11,368 bases of DNA from positions 5,243 to 16,610 of the forward strand of contig VBQB01000077.1 in the NCBI GenBank assembly GCA_005887855.1, in the 5' to 3' direction. Below, one piece after another: positions 1 to 7,430 of the stretch (position 1 is its first letter; the number at the start of each line of letters is the position of its first letter). The notes beneath the pieces are model-generated. The model searched no databases, was not told where the DNA came from, and saw nothing but the letters and a program-made list of their open reading frames with translations. This DNA comes from Verrucomicrobiota bacterium. GTDB taxonomy: Bacteria > Verrucomicrobiota > Verrucomicrobiae > Chthoniobacterales > UBA10450. The translations under genes and the position numbers were made by a program.

Positions 1-271
1 GCAGGCCCAAATGAATTCCGGTGATTGTTTGTCCGAAGATCGACATGAGCAAAGCGTAGGCGGCATAAGTCCCAGGGAACTTCATGTTGTAAGCCAGCTC
101 ATATGGCGGAATACCCTGCAGCATCAGTTGACCCGCATAAGCGTACTCTCCTTCATCCCGCTCGAGTGGAATTCCGAGGAGCCTAATTCGGATCGCGAGC
201 GTCAGGCTAAAAACCGCGAATGCCAAAACCGACCATGCGACGCGCAAGGCTTTGTCGTGGATATTGATCAT
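1..271 (-). CDS. Membrane glycosyltransferase, GT39/ArnT-like (N-terminus only)
   Basis: The frame reads leftward from ATG at 271 and is still open at the window edge, so only the first 90 residues are visible. Residues about 11-34 form a hydrophobic helix (first membrane segment). They are followed by ERDEGEYAYAGQLML (residues 37-51) and then GIPPYELAYNMKFPGT. An acidic Asp-Glu pair in the first periplasmic loop, followed by a small helix and a PPY turn, is typical of the GT-C fold, lipid-phosphate-sugar-using transferases of the PMT/ArnT family (GT39/GT83). In that family the acidic residue is catalytic. The expected role is transfer of a sugar from a polyprenyl-phosphate donor to an envelope acceptor; the acceptor cannot be told. 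A GTG three codons upstream (280) is an alternative start, and neither has a clear ribosome site. It lies 149 bp downstream of the phosphatase-like gene on the same strand. The family call is fairly safe; the exact enzyme is open. Confidence 0.75.
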   Translation of the reverse strand, partial: MINIHDKALRVAWSVLAFAVFSLTLAIRIRLLGIPLERDEGEYAYAGQLMLQGIPPYELAYNMKFPGTYAAYALLMSIFGQTITGIHLGL

Positions 272-420
272 GTTTGTCACGGAAAGTGCTATTCCGGGCA
301 AAAATGACGGATTGCAACTAGGCGATTTTCATTGGCCGCGAAGTACCGAAATAGAGCCTCCCTTGATCAGGTTGCTGTTCTAATCGCCAGGATTCGCGCG
401 CAGGAATATTACAACGGTCG

Positions 421-1695
421 TTAAAGCTCGTCGCGAAGGATTTCAAAAACGATTGTATTATCAACCGAACCTTCCAATTCGTCTGTTCCCGGACCGCTGC
501 CGAAGGCAATCACATCGTCAACGGTGCCGAGCGCTGATTTCGTGTAGAATGCCGCCGGCTCCAGCTGTTCCGCTTCTGGTTGCTCATTCTGATTACCGTT
601 CAGCTTGCCTGGTATTTTCGCCGCGCCGTACGACTTCGTGCCATTTGGACCGGTCGCCCAGGTAATCCATGGCTGGCCGGCAGAGTTAAGTCCGAGTAAC
701 GCGATTCCGCTGTCTTTGCGGAAAGGGAAACCGTTTAAGCTCAGTCCGCCGATTGCGACATCACCGCAAACAACGATTGTCGATCTTTGCTCGGTGTAAC
801 GTCGTGCGATCGCAACCGCGTGGTCTAATTCCACCGTTTCGCCGAGCGTTCTTTCGCCGTTGTTTTCTTGCGCAGCCTTGCGCATGAGTCCCGCATCGAC
901 GACGAGCAAATATCCGCCGGCGTTGTACTGAAGTAGTTCAATCGCTCGACGCACCATGTCGGAAAGACTTGGCTGCTCGCTCCGCTCTTTGACTTGGTTC
1001 GCAAACGCGAGCTCCGCATTGCTAAAGGCACCGAAAAGTTTCGGCCGGCGCCATGCGGGAATCGCCTCCAGCTCGGCTCGCGTGCGCACAATGTCGAACC
1101 CATTGCGACGCAGCTCGAGCAGGAGATCCCGGCCATCTTGTCTCTCTCCGCCCTTGGCCTCGGGAAGAAACTGCGCTGCCCCGCCACCCATCGCGATGTC
1201 GATCTTTCCACCATCAACAAACTCAGTTGCGATTCTATCGACGTCGTTTGGATCAACCGGATGTCCGTAGAAAGCCGCGCTCGTTGGGTCAGTCAGCTTC
1301 GCATCTGTCACGAGACCAGTGGCCCTTCCATTTTCCCGTGCTAATTCAACGACGCTCGTAATTAGCTTTCCATCGTTATCGATCGCGATGGCTCGATTGT
1401 TCACTCTTACTCCAGTGGCGATCGCCGTTGCGGCGGCGGCCTGGTCCGGAGCGGCGAAATCTTTCGAGTAATTGGTCAGTAAAGCCAGATGGCTCATTGA
1501 ATCGAGCGTCAGACGCGCGCCCGCCCCGCCGGCGTAGGCGCGTGCCGGGGCCAGACGGCCCGGGTCAAGTCCCTCTCCAATGAACAAAATTATTCCAAAA
1601 GGCTTCCGAACGACCCAGTGTTGGAAATAAAGGACACCGAGCCCGGCAAAGGCGAGAAGACAGAAAAGCGCCAGCAACTGGTTGCGCCATTTCAT
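421..1695 (-). CDS. Membrane-anchored alkaline phosphatase homologue, predicted inactive
   Basis: Starting at ATG 1695 (AGGAAAGG lies just upstream at 1705-1698) gives 424 residues. The frame is open 12 codons further, to 1731, but without a comparable site. Residues 7-24 are a hydrophobic signal anchor or signal peptide, so the body should be periplasmic. The PhoA-family scaffold is clear: ILFIGEGLDPGR (36-47), ATAIATGVRVNNRAIAID (89-106), TDPTSAAFYGH (135-145), MGGGAAQFLP (169-178), TLGETVELDHAVAIA (283-297) and a final GPG. The catalytic positions, aligned by eye to E. coli PhoA, are mostly changed: Asp51 is Glu41, nucleophile Ser102 is Gln85, Arg166 is Pro, Glu322 is Asp267, Asp327 is Arg272, His331 is Gln276, His370 is Val313 and His412 is Gly390. 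Asp153, Thr155 and Asp369 match Asp136, Thr138 and Asp312. I infer a pseudoenzyme or a strongly diverged activity. The frame is uninterrupted, so this is not gene decay. It is divergent from gpmI. Confidence 0.85.
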   Translation of the reverse strand: MKWRNQLLALFCLLAFAGLGVLYFQHWVVRKPFGIILFIGEGLDPGRLAPARAYAGGAGARLTLDSMSHLALLTNYSKDFAAPDQAAAATAIATGVRVNNRAIAIDNDGKLITSVVELARENGRATGLVTDAKLTDPTSAAFYGHPVDPNDVDRIATEFVDGGKIDIAMGGGAAQFLPEAKGGERQDGRDLLLELRRNGFDIVRTRAELEAIPAWRRPKLFGAFSNAELAFANQVKERSEQPSLSDMVRRAIELLQYNAGGYLLVVDAGLMRKAAQENNGERTLGETVELDHAVAIARRYTEQRSTIVVCGDVAIGGLSLNGFPFRKDSGIALLGLNSAGQPWITWATGPNGTKSYGAAKIPGKLNGNQNEQPEAEQLEPAAFYTKSALGTVDDVIAFGSGPGTDELEGSVDNTIVFEILRDEL

Positions 1696-1702
1696 TTCCT
1701 TT

Positions 1703-1731
1703 CCTGTAGTGGCGGTCTGTGACCGTCGCAA
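1703..1731 (-). promoter_or_regulatory. Possible promoter of the phosphatase-like gene
   Basis: On the minus strand TTGCGA (1731-1726) and TACAGG (1708-1703) are separated by exactly 17 bp. The -35 is a fair match to the housekeeping consensus and the -10 is poor. The predicted transcription start would fall at or next to the start codon at 1695, which conflicts with the ribosome site there; the real promoter may therefore lie further upstream, inside gpmI. The spacer contains a short perfect inverted repeat, CGGTC-TGT-GACCG, at 1713-1725 (plus-strand reading). Confidence 0.2.
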
Positions 1732-1790
1732 ATGTCGCCGGCAAAGAACTGCTTGTCGATGTTCCTAATCGTCGGCAAAGTGCGCCACAT

Positions 1791-3332
1791 ATGGCGGGCC
1801 CAGTCATGCTCATTATTCGCGATGGCTGGGGCGTTAATCCCGGCGGTCGGGAGAAGCGCGAAGAAAATGGAGACGCAACGCTCCTCGCGCGGACGCCGTT
1901 TCACGACAAGCTCTATCGGGATTATCCAGGCGGTAAATTGAGCGCCAGCGGGGCCGATGTTGGTTTGCCGGATGGACAAATGGGCAATTCGGAAGTTGGA
2001 CATCTTAACCTGGGTGCTGGGAGGATTGTTTATCAGGACCTGACCCGAATTAACAAAGCGATCGCGGACGGCGAATTGGCACGCAACCAAATGGTGCAGG
2101 AAACGTTGGCTCGCGCTCGTGGCCATCGCCTTCATTTGCTCGGGCTTGTTTCCGACGGCGGTGTGCATAGCCACTACTTACACCTGATTGCGCTTGCAAA
2201 CGCAGCCAGGGAAGCAGGCGTCACGCAAATCTTGGTTCACGCTTTCACTGACGGACGCGATGCATCCCCGACGGGTGGCGCAGGCTATTTAAAAACTTGC
2301 GCTCAGGAGCTCGAGAAGAGCGGCGCCAAGATCGTGACGGTTGTGGGCCGTTACTTTGCGATGGATCGCGATCGTCGCTGGGACCGCACGAAAAAGGCTT
2401 GGGACGCGATCGTCCTTGGTCGAGGAGAAATCTGCAACTCGTCGCCAGATGCCGCGGTAGATCGACAATACTCACTTGGCAAAACCGATGAGTTCATGCC
2501 GCCGCTTATCTTTTCCTACCCGGATGAGCAGCGCGTACGTGATGGCGACTCCATTTTGTTTTTCAATTTCCGCGCTGATCGCGCGCGACAATTGTCACAA
2601 GCCTTTTTGCTGAAGGACTTCGATTACTTCGATCGCGAAGTCTGGCCGCAAGTCCACTTCGTGACTCTCACCCAATACGATGTCACTTATCCTTCGCCGT
2701 TCATTTTTCCTCCGGAAGAGCTCGTCCACATTTTGGGCGAAGTCGTGAGCGCGGCTGGCAAATCACAATTGCGCATCGCCGAGACGGAAAAGTATGCGCA
2801 CGTGACTTACTTTTTCAACGGCGGGATCGAGCGCCCCTTTCCTGGCGAAGACCGAAAACTTGTTCCTTCGCCAAAGGTCGCGACCTACGATCTTCAGCCG
2901 GAGATGAGTGCGCGCGAAGTGACCGACGAAGTCCTCGCGCGCGTGGCAAATTACGATTTAGTCATACTTAACTTTGCCAATCCAGACATGGTTGGGCACA
3001 CCGGAATTCTGGAAGCCGGAATCAAAGCGGTGGAAACGGTGGACGAATGTATCGCGCGCATCATCCCGAAGCTTCTCGATCTCGATGGCAAATGCCTCAT
3101 CACTGCCGATCACGGTAATTGCGAGCAGATGCGCAATCCCGATGGATCTCCAAACACCGCGCACACCAAGAACCTTGTGCATTTCATTTATGTCGCCAGG
3201 GATGCGGCACTGTTTCGCTGCGAAGATGGGATCCTGGCCGATGTCGCGCCCACCCTTTTGTTTCTGCTCGGAATGCCGCAGCCAAAGGAGATGACCGGGC
3301 ACAATTTGCTCGTGCCGACTTCTGGAAATTGA
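1791..3332 (+). CDS. gpmI: 2,3-bisphosphoglycerate-independent phosphoglycerate mutase
   Basis: This enzyme interconverts 3- and 2-phosphoglycerate in glycolysis and gluconeogenesis in the cytoplasm, using two Mn(II) ions and a phosphoserine intermediate. ATG 1791 gives 513 residues, the usual family length, and begins MAGPVMLIIRDGWG. An upstream in-frame GTG at 1719 would add 24 residues unlike the family. All key residues are present: Asp11 (RDGWG), nucleophile Ser67 in GQMGNSEVGHLNLGAGR, His126 in SDGGVHSH, Arg156-Asp157 in HAFTDGRD, Arg187 and Arg193 in GRYFAMDRDRRW, Arg261 and Arg264 in FNFRADRAR, Lys334 in AETEKYAHVTYF, Asp399 and His403 in NFANPDMVGHTG, Asp440-His441 in ITADHGN, and His458 in NTAHTKN. 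The phosphatase domain wraps around the transferase domain (about residues 73-300) as in the family. It stands alone on the plus strand, divergent from the phosphatase-like gene and convergent with the MFS fusion. Confidence 0.97.
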   Translation: MAGPVMLIIRDGWGVNPGGREKREENGDATLLARTPFHDKLYRDYPGGKLSASGADVGLPDGQMGNSEVGHLNLGAGRIVYQDLTRINKAIADGELARNQMVQETLARARGHRLHLLGLVSDGGVHSHYLHLIALANAAREAGVTQILVHAFTDGRDASPTGGAGYLKTCAQELEKSGAKIVTVVGRYFAMDRDRRWDRTKKAWDAIVLGRGEICNSSPDAAVDRQYSLGKTDEFMPPLIFSYPDEQRVRDGDSILFFNFRADRARQLSQAFLLKDFDYFDREVWPQVHFVTLTQYDVTYPSPFIFPPEELVHILGEVVSAAGKSQLRIAETEKYAHVTYFFNGGIERPFPGEDRKLVPSPKVATYDLQPEMSAREVTDEVLARVANYDLVILNFANPDMVGHTGILEAGIKAVETVDECIARIIPKLLDLDGKCLITADHGNCEQMRNPDGSPNTAHTKNLVHFIYVARDAALFRCEDGILADVAPTLLFLLGMPQPKEMTGHNLLVPTSGN

Positions 3333-3345
3333 CGATCTTGATTTA

Positions 3346-3374
3346 CAATCTCTTCTCGCGATCGAGAATGATTG
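3346..3374. terminator. Hairpin between convergent genes, possible two-way terminator
   Basis: In the 59-bp gap between the ends of gpmI and the MFS fusion, TTCTCG (3353-3358) pairs with CGAGAA (3363-3368) around a CGAT loop. An outer CAATC (3346-3350) pairs with GATTG (3370-3374) across a small uneven internal loop, giving 11 base pairs. There is only a short TTTT further on (3383-3386), and no good T-run on the other strand. The position between two gene ends supports a transcription stop for both, but it is not a textbook intrinsic terminator. Confidence 0.45.
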
Positions 3375-3391
3375 GGGCGCGACGTTTTCAG

Positions 3392-6300
3392 CTAGGGACG
3401 AAAGTCTGTTCCTTCAGCCTGGCTTGAAGCGTGGTTTTTACTGCCCGAGCTCTGCCCGATTTCTTCGGTCACGGCAACGGCGTCCGCCATGGAAGCCTCC
3501 TGTCTCATGAAATCATCCAAGTCGCGGCTCGCTTGGGCTGCGCGTGGCTTTTGCAGGCTACTGTAACAAGCCTTTCGCACCTTGAGGAATTTCTTTTGCC
3601 ATAGGATGTGGGGCTCAAAAGCTTCAATGGCGGGAAGCGTGTAATAGCCAGGATGATCTCCATCCAGATAAGTGGCTATCCCTAGGGTCGTCCCGAGGCG
3701 ATGGCCTTGGTTATTAAAAACGCAGAAAGGCAAGCGCAAGGCATTGTAGAGAAAAAGGGCTGCCGTTTTTGATCGATCTGTTTTTGCGATTGCTTCTGCG
3801 CGCGACATAGAACGCTTGATCAGATCGTGGGCCGGCCAGGGATCGTCGCGCAAACCGTGGATAAACTGCTCGAGAGCCTCGGTGGCCTCCTGCGGCTTTT
3901 TGTCTCTCCACAAAAACGCTGCCCGAATTGCTTCAGCGTCCGAAGGGAGAACCGCGGCCAATTTATCGATGTAGGGCAGCGCTGCGCTATCACCGTCGGC
4001 GGCCAGGCATTCGGCCACCATGGCCAGTTGAGATAGCGTCTTTGGCTCTTCCGACTGCGCCCGCCACTGGCGCAACGCCCCGGGCAGATCCCCTTCGCTG
4101 TAACTGGCAAAAGCGTCAGCCCGATGTCTTTGCTCGGGTGTCAACATCGCCTGGATTTGGTCGGAGCGATTGAGGGAGCCGTACATCGACAAACGCGCCT
4201 CCTCCACCCGCGGCCAATCAATCTCTCCGTTTGTAGACTCCGGCCGATCAGCAAGGGCGGCGTGCGCGCTCGCTCGGAGATTGGCGATCTGGAATCCATT
4301 AGTCAAGTTCACGCTTCGAGCAAACGCGAATTCGATGACAGTCCGATCGTCAGTATTGAGGGGCCCCGGTTTGAGCTGCTGTAGTGTTTTTGCCACCCTT
4401 GGCGCTGCCACGTAGTGCGCTAGAAAATCCTCAAGAGCGTGTCCACGCCACGCTGCTGCCAAGGCGGATCTGAAGGGCTCCTCCGCCAGACGGTTGCGTA
4501 ATGTTTCTGCATCGTACGCGACCGGTTCATGAGAAGCCAGAAGCAACAGATCGCCACCCTCCGTTTGCCACGATTCGATGTTCGCAAAAACCGATCCAAG
4601 CGTTCGATAAAAAATCTGGATCGTGCGGTCATCAATGTCGTAGGCTTGGACCCATTGGAAAAACATGCCGCCGGGCTGCAAACACCGGTCGACCGATTGG
4701 TAGTACTCCCGGGTAAAAAGTCCCGCCACGCCCGCCCGATAGGGATTGGACGGCTCCGAGACGACAATGTCGTATTTGTCGCGGGTGGTGAGGAGCAATT
4801 CCCGCGCGTCGCCGATTGTCACGTGTAGTTTTGGATTGAGCAGGGCGTTGTGGTTTACGGGCGCACATGCTTGCGCCACTTTGAGAACCACGGGCTCGAG
4901 TTCGACAGCATCCACTCGCTCCATGCTGGGGATGGCGGCGAGCCAGCCTGCGGTACTGCCGGTCCCCAAACCGACGACAAGCGATTTTGTAGGGCGCGGA
5001 TGGAGCGCAGCGCCGATCATGCCGCTCATAATCTGCGTTCCGGCGTCGTAAGTAGCATTTCCGTCGGATCGACCGTTGACAATGAATGCCAAGCTATCGC
5101 CATTCGATATGGCGACGCTGCTTTCGATGCCGTCGATTTGCCACGAAATTTGACGCCGAATTTTCTGCATGAGCTCGCGCATTTCATTGGGCGTAGCCCG
5201 AAACTTGTTGACGCGGCCCACCCCGATCTCACTGTGACGCCAAAATGCGGTCGGCCCTGTTGCTCTCAACATCAGAAGGGCGAACGCTGCCATCGCCAAC
5301 GAAGGAATGAGTCGGAGCCCAGGGGATACTCCGCGCCAGGCGAAACATGCGGCCACGACGGCGAGTACAGAAAGGAGGACGACGACGATTCGCCACACTC
5401 CCGGTGCTGAAAACATCGGGATGAATCCAAAACCACCGGCTAGCGAACCGACCAACGCTCCAGTTGTATTCCAGGCGTAGGCTGCCCCCGTCTGTGAGCC
5501 GACCCCCTTCCTTCCTTTCCCAAGGAGAGCAATGAGCAACGGAAATTGCACACCCGCGATGAGCGCCGCCGGGAAGACAACAATCGAACATAGAGCCGTC
5601 CAAGCGATGACGTGTCCGTAAAATCCCAGTGTTCCGAGCGACCGCAGCAGCATCGCGGCCATCGCGATTCGATCCCCGAGGGCATAAGGAAGAGCGATGA
5701 AGAATGCTTCCGCAGCGCACGTCAGAGCGAAGAACTCGACCGAGGCCGATCGCTTCGGACCAAGCACCGCGTAAGCGGCGCCGCCAAGGCCGATTCCAAG
5801 CAGCGCCATCCCGAGAATTAGTCCGAACGAGAACGTCGAGCCCCCCAGAAGAGGACCAAGCATTCGGTACCAAACCAGCTCCATCAGGAAGAACGCAAAC
5901 CCCACAAGCCCGGCCGCGGTGAACACAAACACCGGGCTAGTCGGCTGGCGCGATTCTGTTGCCTTTGATTGGCGCGGTGATTTTGAGTCCGTCTTGAACT
6001 CAGGCGTTGATCTTGAGATGTAGAACGCAATCAGCGCAACGAGGACGTTTAATGCCGCCGCCAGCCAGAGGGTCAGCCGGTTGCCAAAGTTTTCGAAACA
6101 ATAAAAGGTGCCAAAGGCTGCCCCGGTGACGGCGCCAAGAGTGTTCGTCCCGTAAAGAATACCGACCGCGCGACGCTCGACATCGTCCGGCGCAACCGCG
6201 GCGCGGGCAGCGGCCGGCAAGGTTCCACCCATCAGAAAAGTCGGTGTCCCGAGAATGATCGCTGTCAGGATCAGGCGCGCGAGTGTGCCGCCAGCCATTC

Positions 6301-6622
6301 CCATGGCCTGTGTTCCGCCGAGAGCGATATAAAGATGCCGCGCCGCCCAGATCAGCAAAAGCGACAAGGCGGCACTGGCTGCGATAAGCAATTCCAGACG
6401 GGCATAGAACTCCAGCGGTCGCGCTTTCGTTTCCGAACGGCGGCCAAGAATAATTCCACCGAAGCCAAGTCCGGCCATGAAAACACCAACGACCGCGGCC
6501 GAGGCCGCGGTGGAGGCACCAAAGATTAGCCGAAATTCACGAAGCCAGGTTGTCTGATAAATAAGAGCGCAAAATCCAGATCCAAAAAGAAGTGAAGCGA
6601 CAAGGCGAGTGCGAACAGGCAT
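3392..6622 (-). CDS. Fused MFS-like membrane / spermidine-synthase-like protein with helical C-terminus
   Basis: ATG 6622 gives 1076 residues starting MPVRTRLVASLLFGSG, directly at the first membrane helix. The frame stays open upstream into the next gene, but that stretch is Ser/Arg-rich and reads as the shadow of the nuclease-like gene. Residues 8-205 and 229-455 hold about 12 to 13 hydrophobic helices in two blocks, split by a charged linker (about 206-228). Residues about 490-775 are a spermidine-synthase/Rossmann methyltransferase fold: VVGLGTGST (549-557), an acidic VELE (573-576), GDAREL (604-609) and VVSEPSNPYRAGVAGLFTRE (620-639). Residues about 820-925 look like TPR-type helical pairs, and the last 25 residues are low complexity. 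This is the fused MFS/spermidine synthase family found in several phyla, with no settled substrate. The nucleotide pocket is kept, but the SpeE catalytic DSTDP is EPSNP, so spermidine synthesis is unlikely. No ribosome site is visible. It is last in the leftward hemB block. Confidence 0.85.
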   Translation of the reverse strand: MPVRTRLVASLLFGSGFCALIYQTTWLREFRLIFGASTAASAAVVGVFMAGLGFGGIILGRRSETKARPLEFYARLELLIAASAALSLLLIWAARHLYIALGGTQAMGMAGGTLARLILTAIILGTPTFLMGGTLPAAARAAVAPDDVERRAVGILYGTNTLGAVTGAAFGTFYCFENFGNRLTLWLAAALNVLVALIAFYISRSTPEFKTDSKSPRQSKATESRQPTSPVFVFTAAGLVGFAFFLMELVWYRMLGPLLGGSTFSFGLILGMALLGIGLGGAAYAVLGPKRSASVEFFALTCAAEAFFIALPYALGDRIAMAAMLLRSLGTLGFYGHVIAWTALCSIVVFPAALIAGVQFPLLIALLGKGRKGVGSQTGAAYAWNTTGALVGSLAGGFGFIPMFSAPGVWRIVVVLLSVLAVVAACFAWRGVSPGLRLIPSLAMAAFALLMLRATGPTAFWRHSEIGVGRVNKFRATPNEMRELMQKIRRQISWQIDGIESSVAISNGDSLAFIVNGRSDGNATYDAGTQIMSGMIGAALHPRPTKSLVVGLGTGSTAGWLAAIPSMERVDAVELEPVVLKVAQACAPVNHNALLNPKLHVTIGDARELLLTTRDKYDIVVSEPSNPYRAGVAGLFTREYYQSVDRCLQPGGMFFQWVQAYDIDDRTIQIFYRTLGSVFANIESWQTEGGDLLLLASHEPVAYDAETLRNRLAEEPFRSALAAAWRGHALEDFLAHYVAAPRVAKTLQQLKPGPLNTDDRTVIEFAFARSVNLTNGFQIANLRASAHAALADRPESTNGEIDWPRVEEARLSMYGSLNRSDQIQAMLTPEQRHRADAFASYSEGDLPGALRQWRAQSEEPKTLSQLAMVAECLAADGDSAALPYIDKLAAVLPSDAEAIRAAFLWRDKKPQEATEALEQFIHGLRDDPWPAHDLIKRSMSRAEAIAKTDRSKTAALFLYNALRLPFCVFNNQGHRLGTTLGIATYLDGDHPGYYTLPAIEAFEPHILWQKKFLKVRKACYSSLQKPRAAQASRDLDDFMRQEASMADAVAVTEEIGQSSGSKNHASSQAEGTDFRP

Positions 6623-6681
6623 GGCAAAATTTGACGTGCGAGAATTTAGATGTTCGAGCGAGTGGCTATTTCGATCAACGC

Positions 6682-6701
6682 TTCTTCTTCGAGAAGAAGA
6701 A
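6682..6701. repeat. Perfect 9-bp inverted repeat between two genes
   Basis: TTCTTCTTC (6682-6690), two bases GA, then GAAGAAGAA (6693-6701). In RNA it would fold as an 8-bp stem with a four-base loop. It sits in the 88-bp gap, 10 bp after the stop of the nuclease-like gene on the minus strand. No T-run follows on either strand, so a classical terminator is doubtful. It could be an RNA processing site, a partial terminator lowering expression of the MFS fusion, or a protein-binding palindrome. Confidence 0.5.
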
Positions 6702-6710
6702 ATCACTTCA

Positions 6711-7430
6711 CTAAGAGCCCGCCGAGACCAAATCTTCGAATGGGATTTCCAGCTGTCGATTGAACGCTCGTGTCCCAGCCGCAGCGATTCGTTCCAAAAA
6801 GTGGATTCGCTTTTCCGGCGTGGTCTCCTGCCAGACCGGTTTGCGCATGAGCTCGAGCGCGCCATCCGACTCCACAAGCGTGCCCCATCCGACCGGGATT
6901 TCCGAATCACGAAAGAGCTCGTTGGGCACCACCAGGAAAAACAAATTGGCGCAGCGGTAGCGGATCAATTTGTCGAACTTTGTGCAGTTGTAGAGCCGAT
7001 TTTGCAGCGCATTCAACTCATGCAAAACGCGGGCGTAACCACGGTGGCCGATGGCCGCGAAATCGTGCGAGTCAAATTCCGGGAAGAGCGAATCGGCTAT
7101 CCGTAAGTCAGGAAAATGCACCCGCAAATGTTTTTCGAGAATTTGCCGACGCCGGCAGATAATCTCGAGGCGTTCACGTGCGGCCTGGCTGTGGCAATTA
7201 TCCCTTCGCAAATCCGGGAGCGCGTGCTTGCATTCAAAAATCGCCGTCGATCCAATCTTTTTTGGTGTCGGCCGATAGGCGGCCACATCGGCACGATAGC
7301 GGCATTGCGGCAAACCAACTTCCATCGCGCAAGCGGAGTAGCCGTGCGCTTGCGCCCACAGAAAAGCGAGACGTTTTAGCCGAGCATGCCCTGCAGTTTC
7401 GCCGCGCTGGCTCTTTATCCCCGGACCCAT
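6711..7430 (-). CDS. PD-(D/E)XK nuclease-fold protein of unknown role
   Basis: ATG 7430 gives 239 residues; a TTG at 7451 is in frame but less likely. The N-terminal part has the restriction-endonuclease-like pattern: a first helix HARLKRLAFLWAQAHGY (residues 15-31), Glu37 in AMEVGLP, Asp48 in YRADVAAYRP, then a strand ending in Glu66-Cys-Lys68 (IFECK) followed by a DLRRDN helix start. The order Glu...Asp...ExK, with 'ECK..(x)DxxRD' after it, matches nuclease-like proteins such as the MmcB-type DNA repair family. The C-terminal half has Cys/Arg-rich helices and a strand LFFLVVPNELF, with no second domain I recognise. Metal-dependent DNA cleavage or repair is inferred from the fold only. The start overlaps the last 16 bp of hemB, which implies co-transcription and perhaps translational coupling. 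I know no functional tie to haem synthesis. Confidence is good that the gene is real, moderate for the fold. Confidence 0.75.
   Translation of the reverse strand: MGPGIKSQRGETAGHARLKRLAFLWAQAHGYSACAMEVGLPQCRYRADVAAYRPTPKKIGSTAIFECKHALPDLRRDNCHSQAARERLEIICRRRQILEKHLRVHFPDLRIADSLFPEFDSHDFAAIGHRGYARVLHELNALQNRLYNCTKFDKLIRYRCANLFFLVVPNELFRDSEIPVGWGTLVESDGALELMRKPVWQETTPEKRIHFLERIAAAGTRAFNRQLEIPFEDLVSAGS

Noticed and set aside
314..388. Possible pseudoknot RNA between the phosphatase-like gene and the glycosyltransferase (GCAAC 314-318 with GTTGC 371-375; GGCGATT 321-327 with AATCGCC 382-388)
   Set aside because: The stems are short (5 and 7 bp), the loops are long, and nothing matches a riboswitch class I know. 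It is likely chance.
1719..1790. Longer GpmI starting at GTG 1719
   Set aside because: It adds 24 residues not expected in the family and has no ribosome site. ATG 1791 gives the usual length.
1692..2174. Minus-strand open frame of 160 codons
   Set aside because: It is antisense to the conserved 5' part of gpmI and to the divergent gap, with no protein features.
4850..5410. Plus-strand open frame of 186 codons
   Set aside because: It lies wholly antisense to the MFS-spermidine synthase fusion and has a basic, structureless composition with no recognisable motif.
5229..5873. Minus-strand open frame of 214 codons
   Set aside because: It is an alternate-frame shadow of the membrane domain of the MFS fusion, Arg/Trp-rich and without motifs.
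6623..6910. N-terminal extension of about 96 residues on the MFS fusion
   Set aside because: The frame is open there, but it is Ser/Arg-rich, overlaps the nuclease-like gene in another frame, and precedes the natural first membrane helix.
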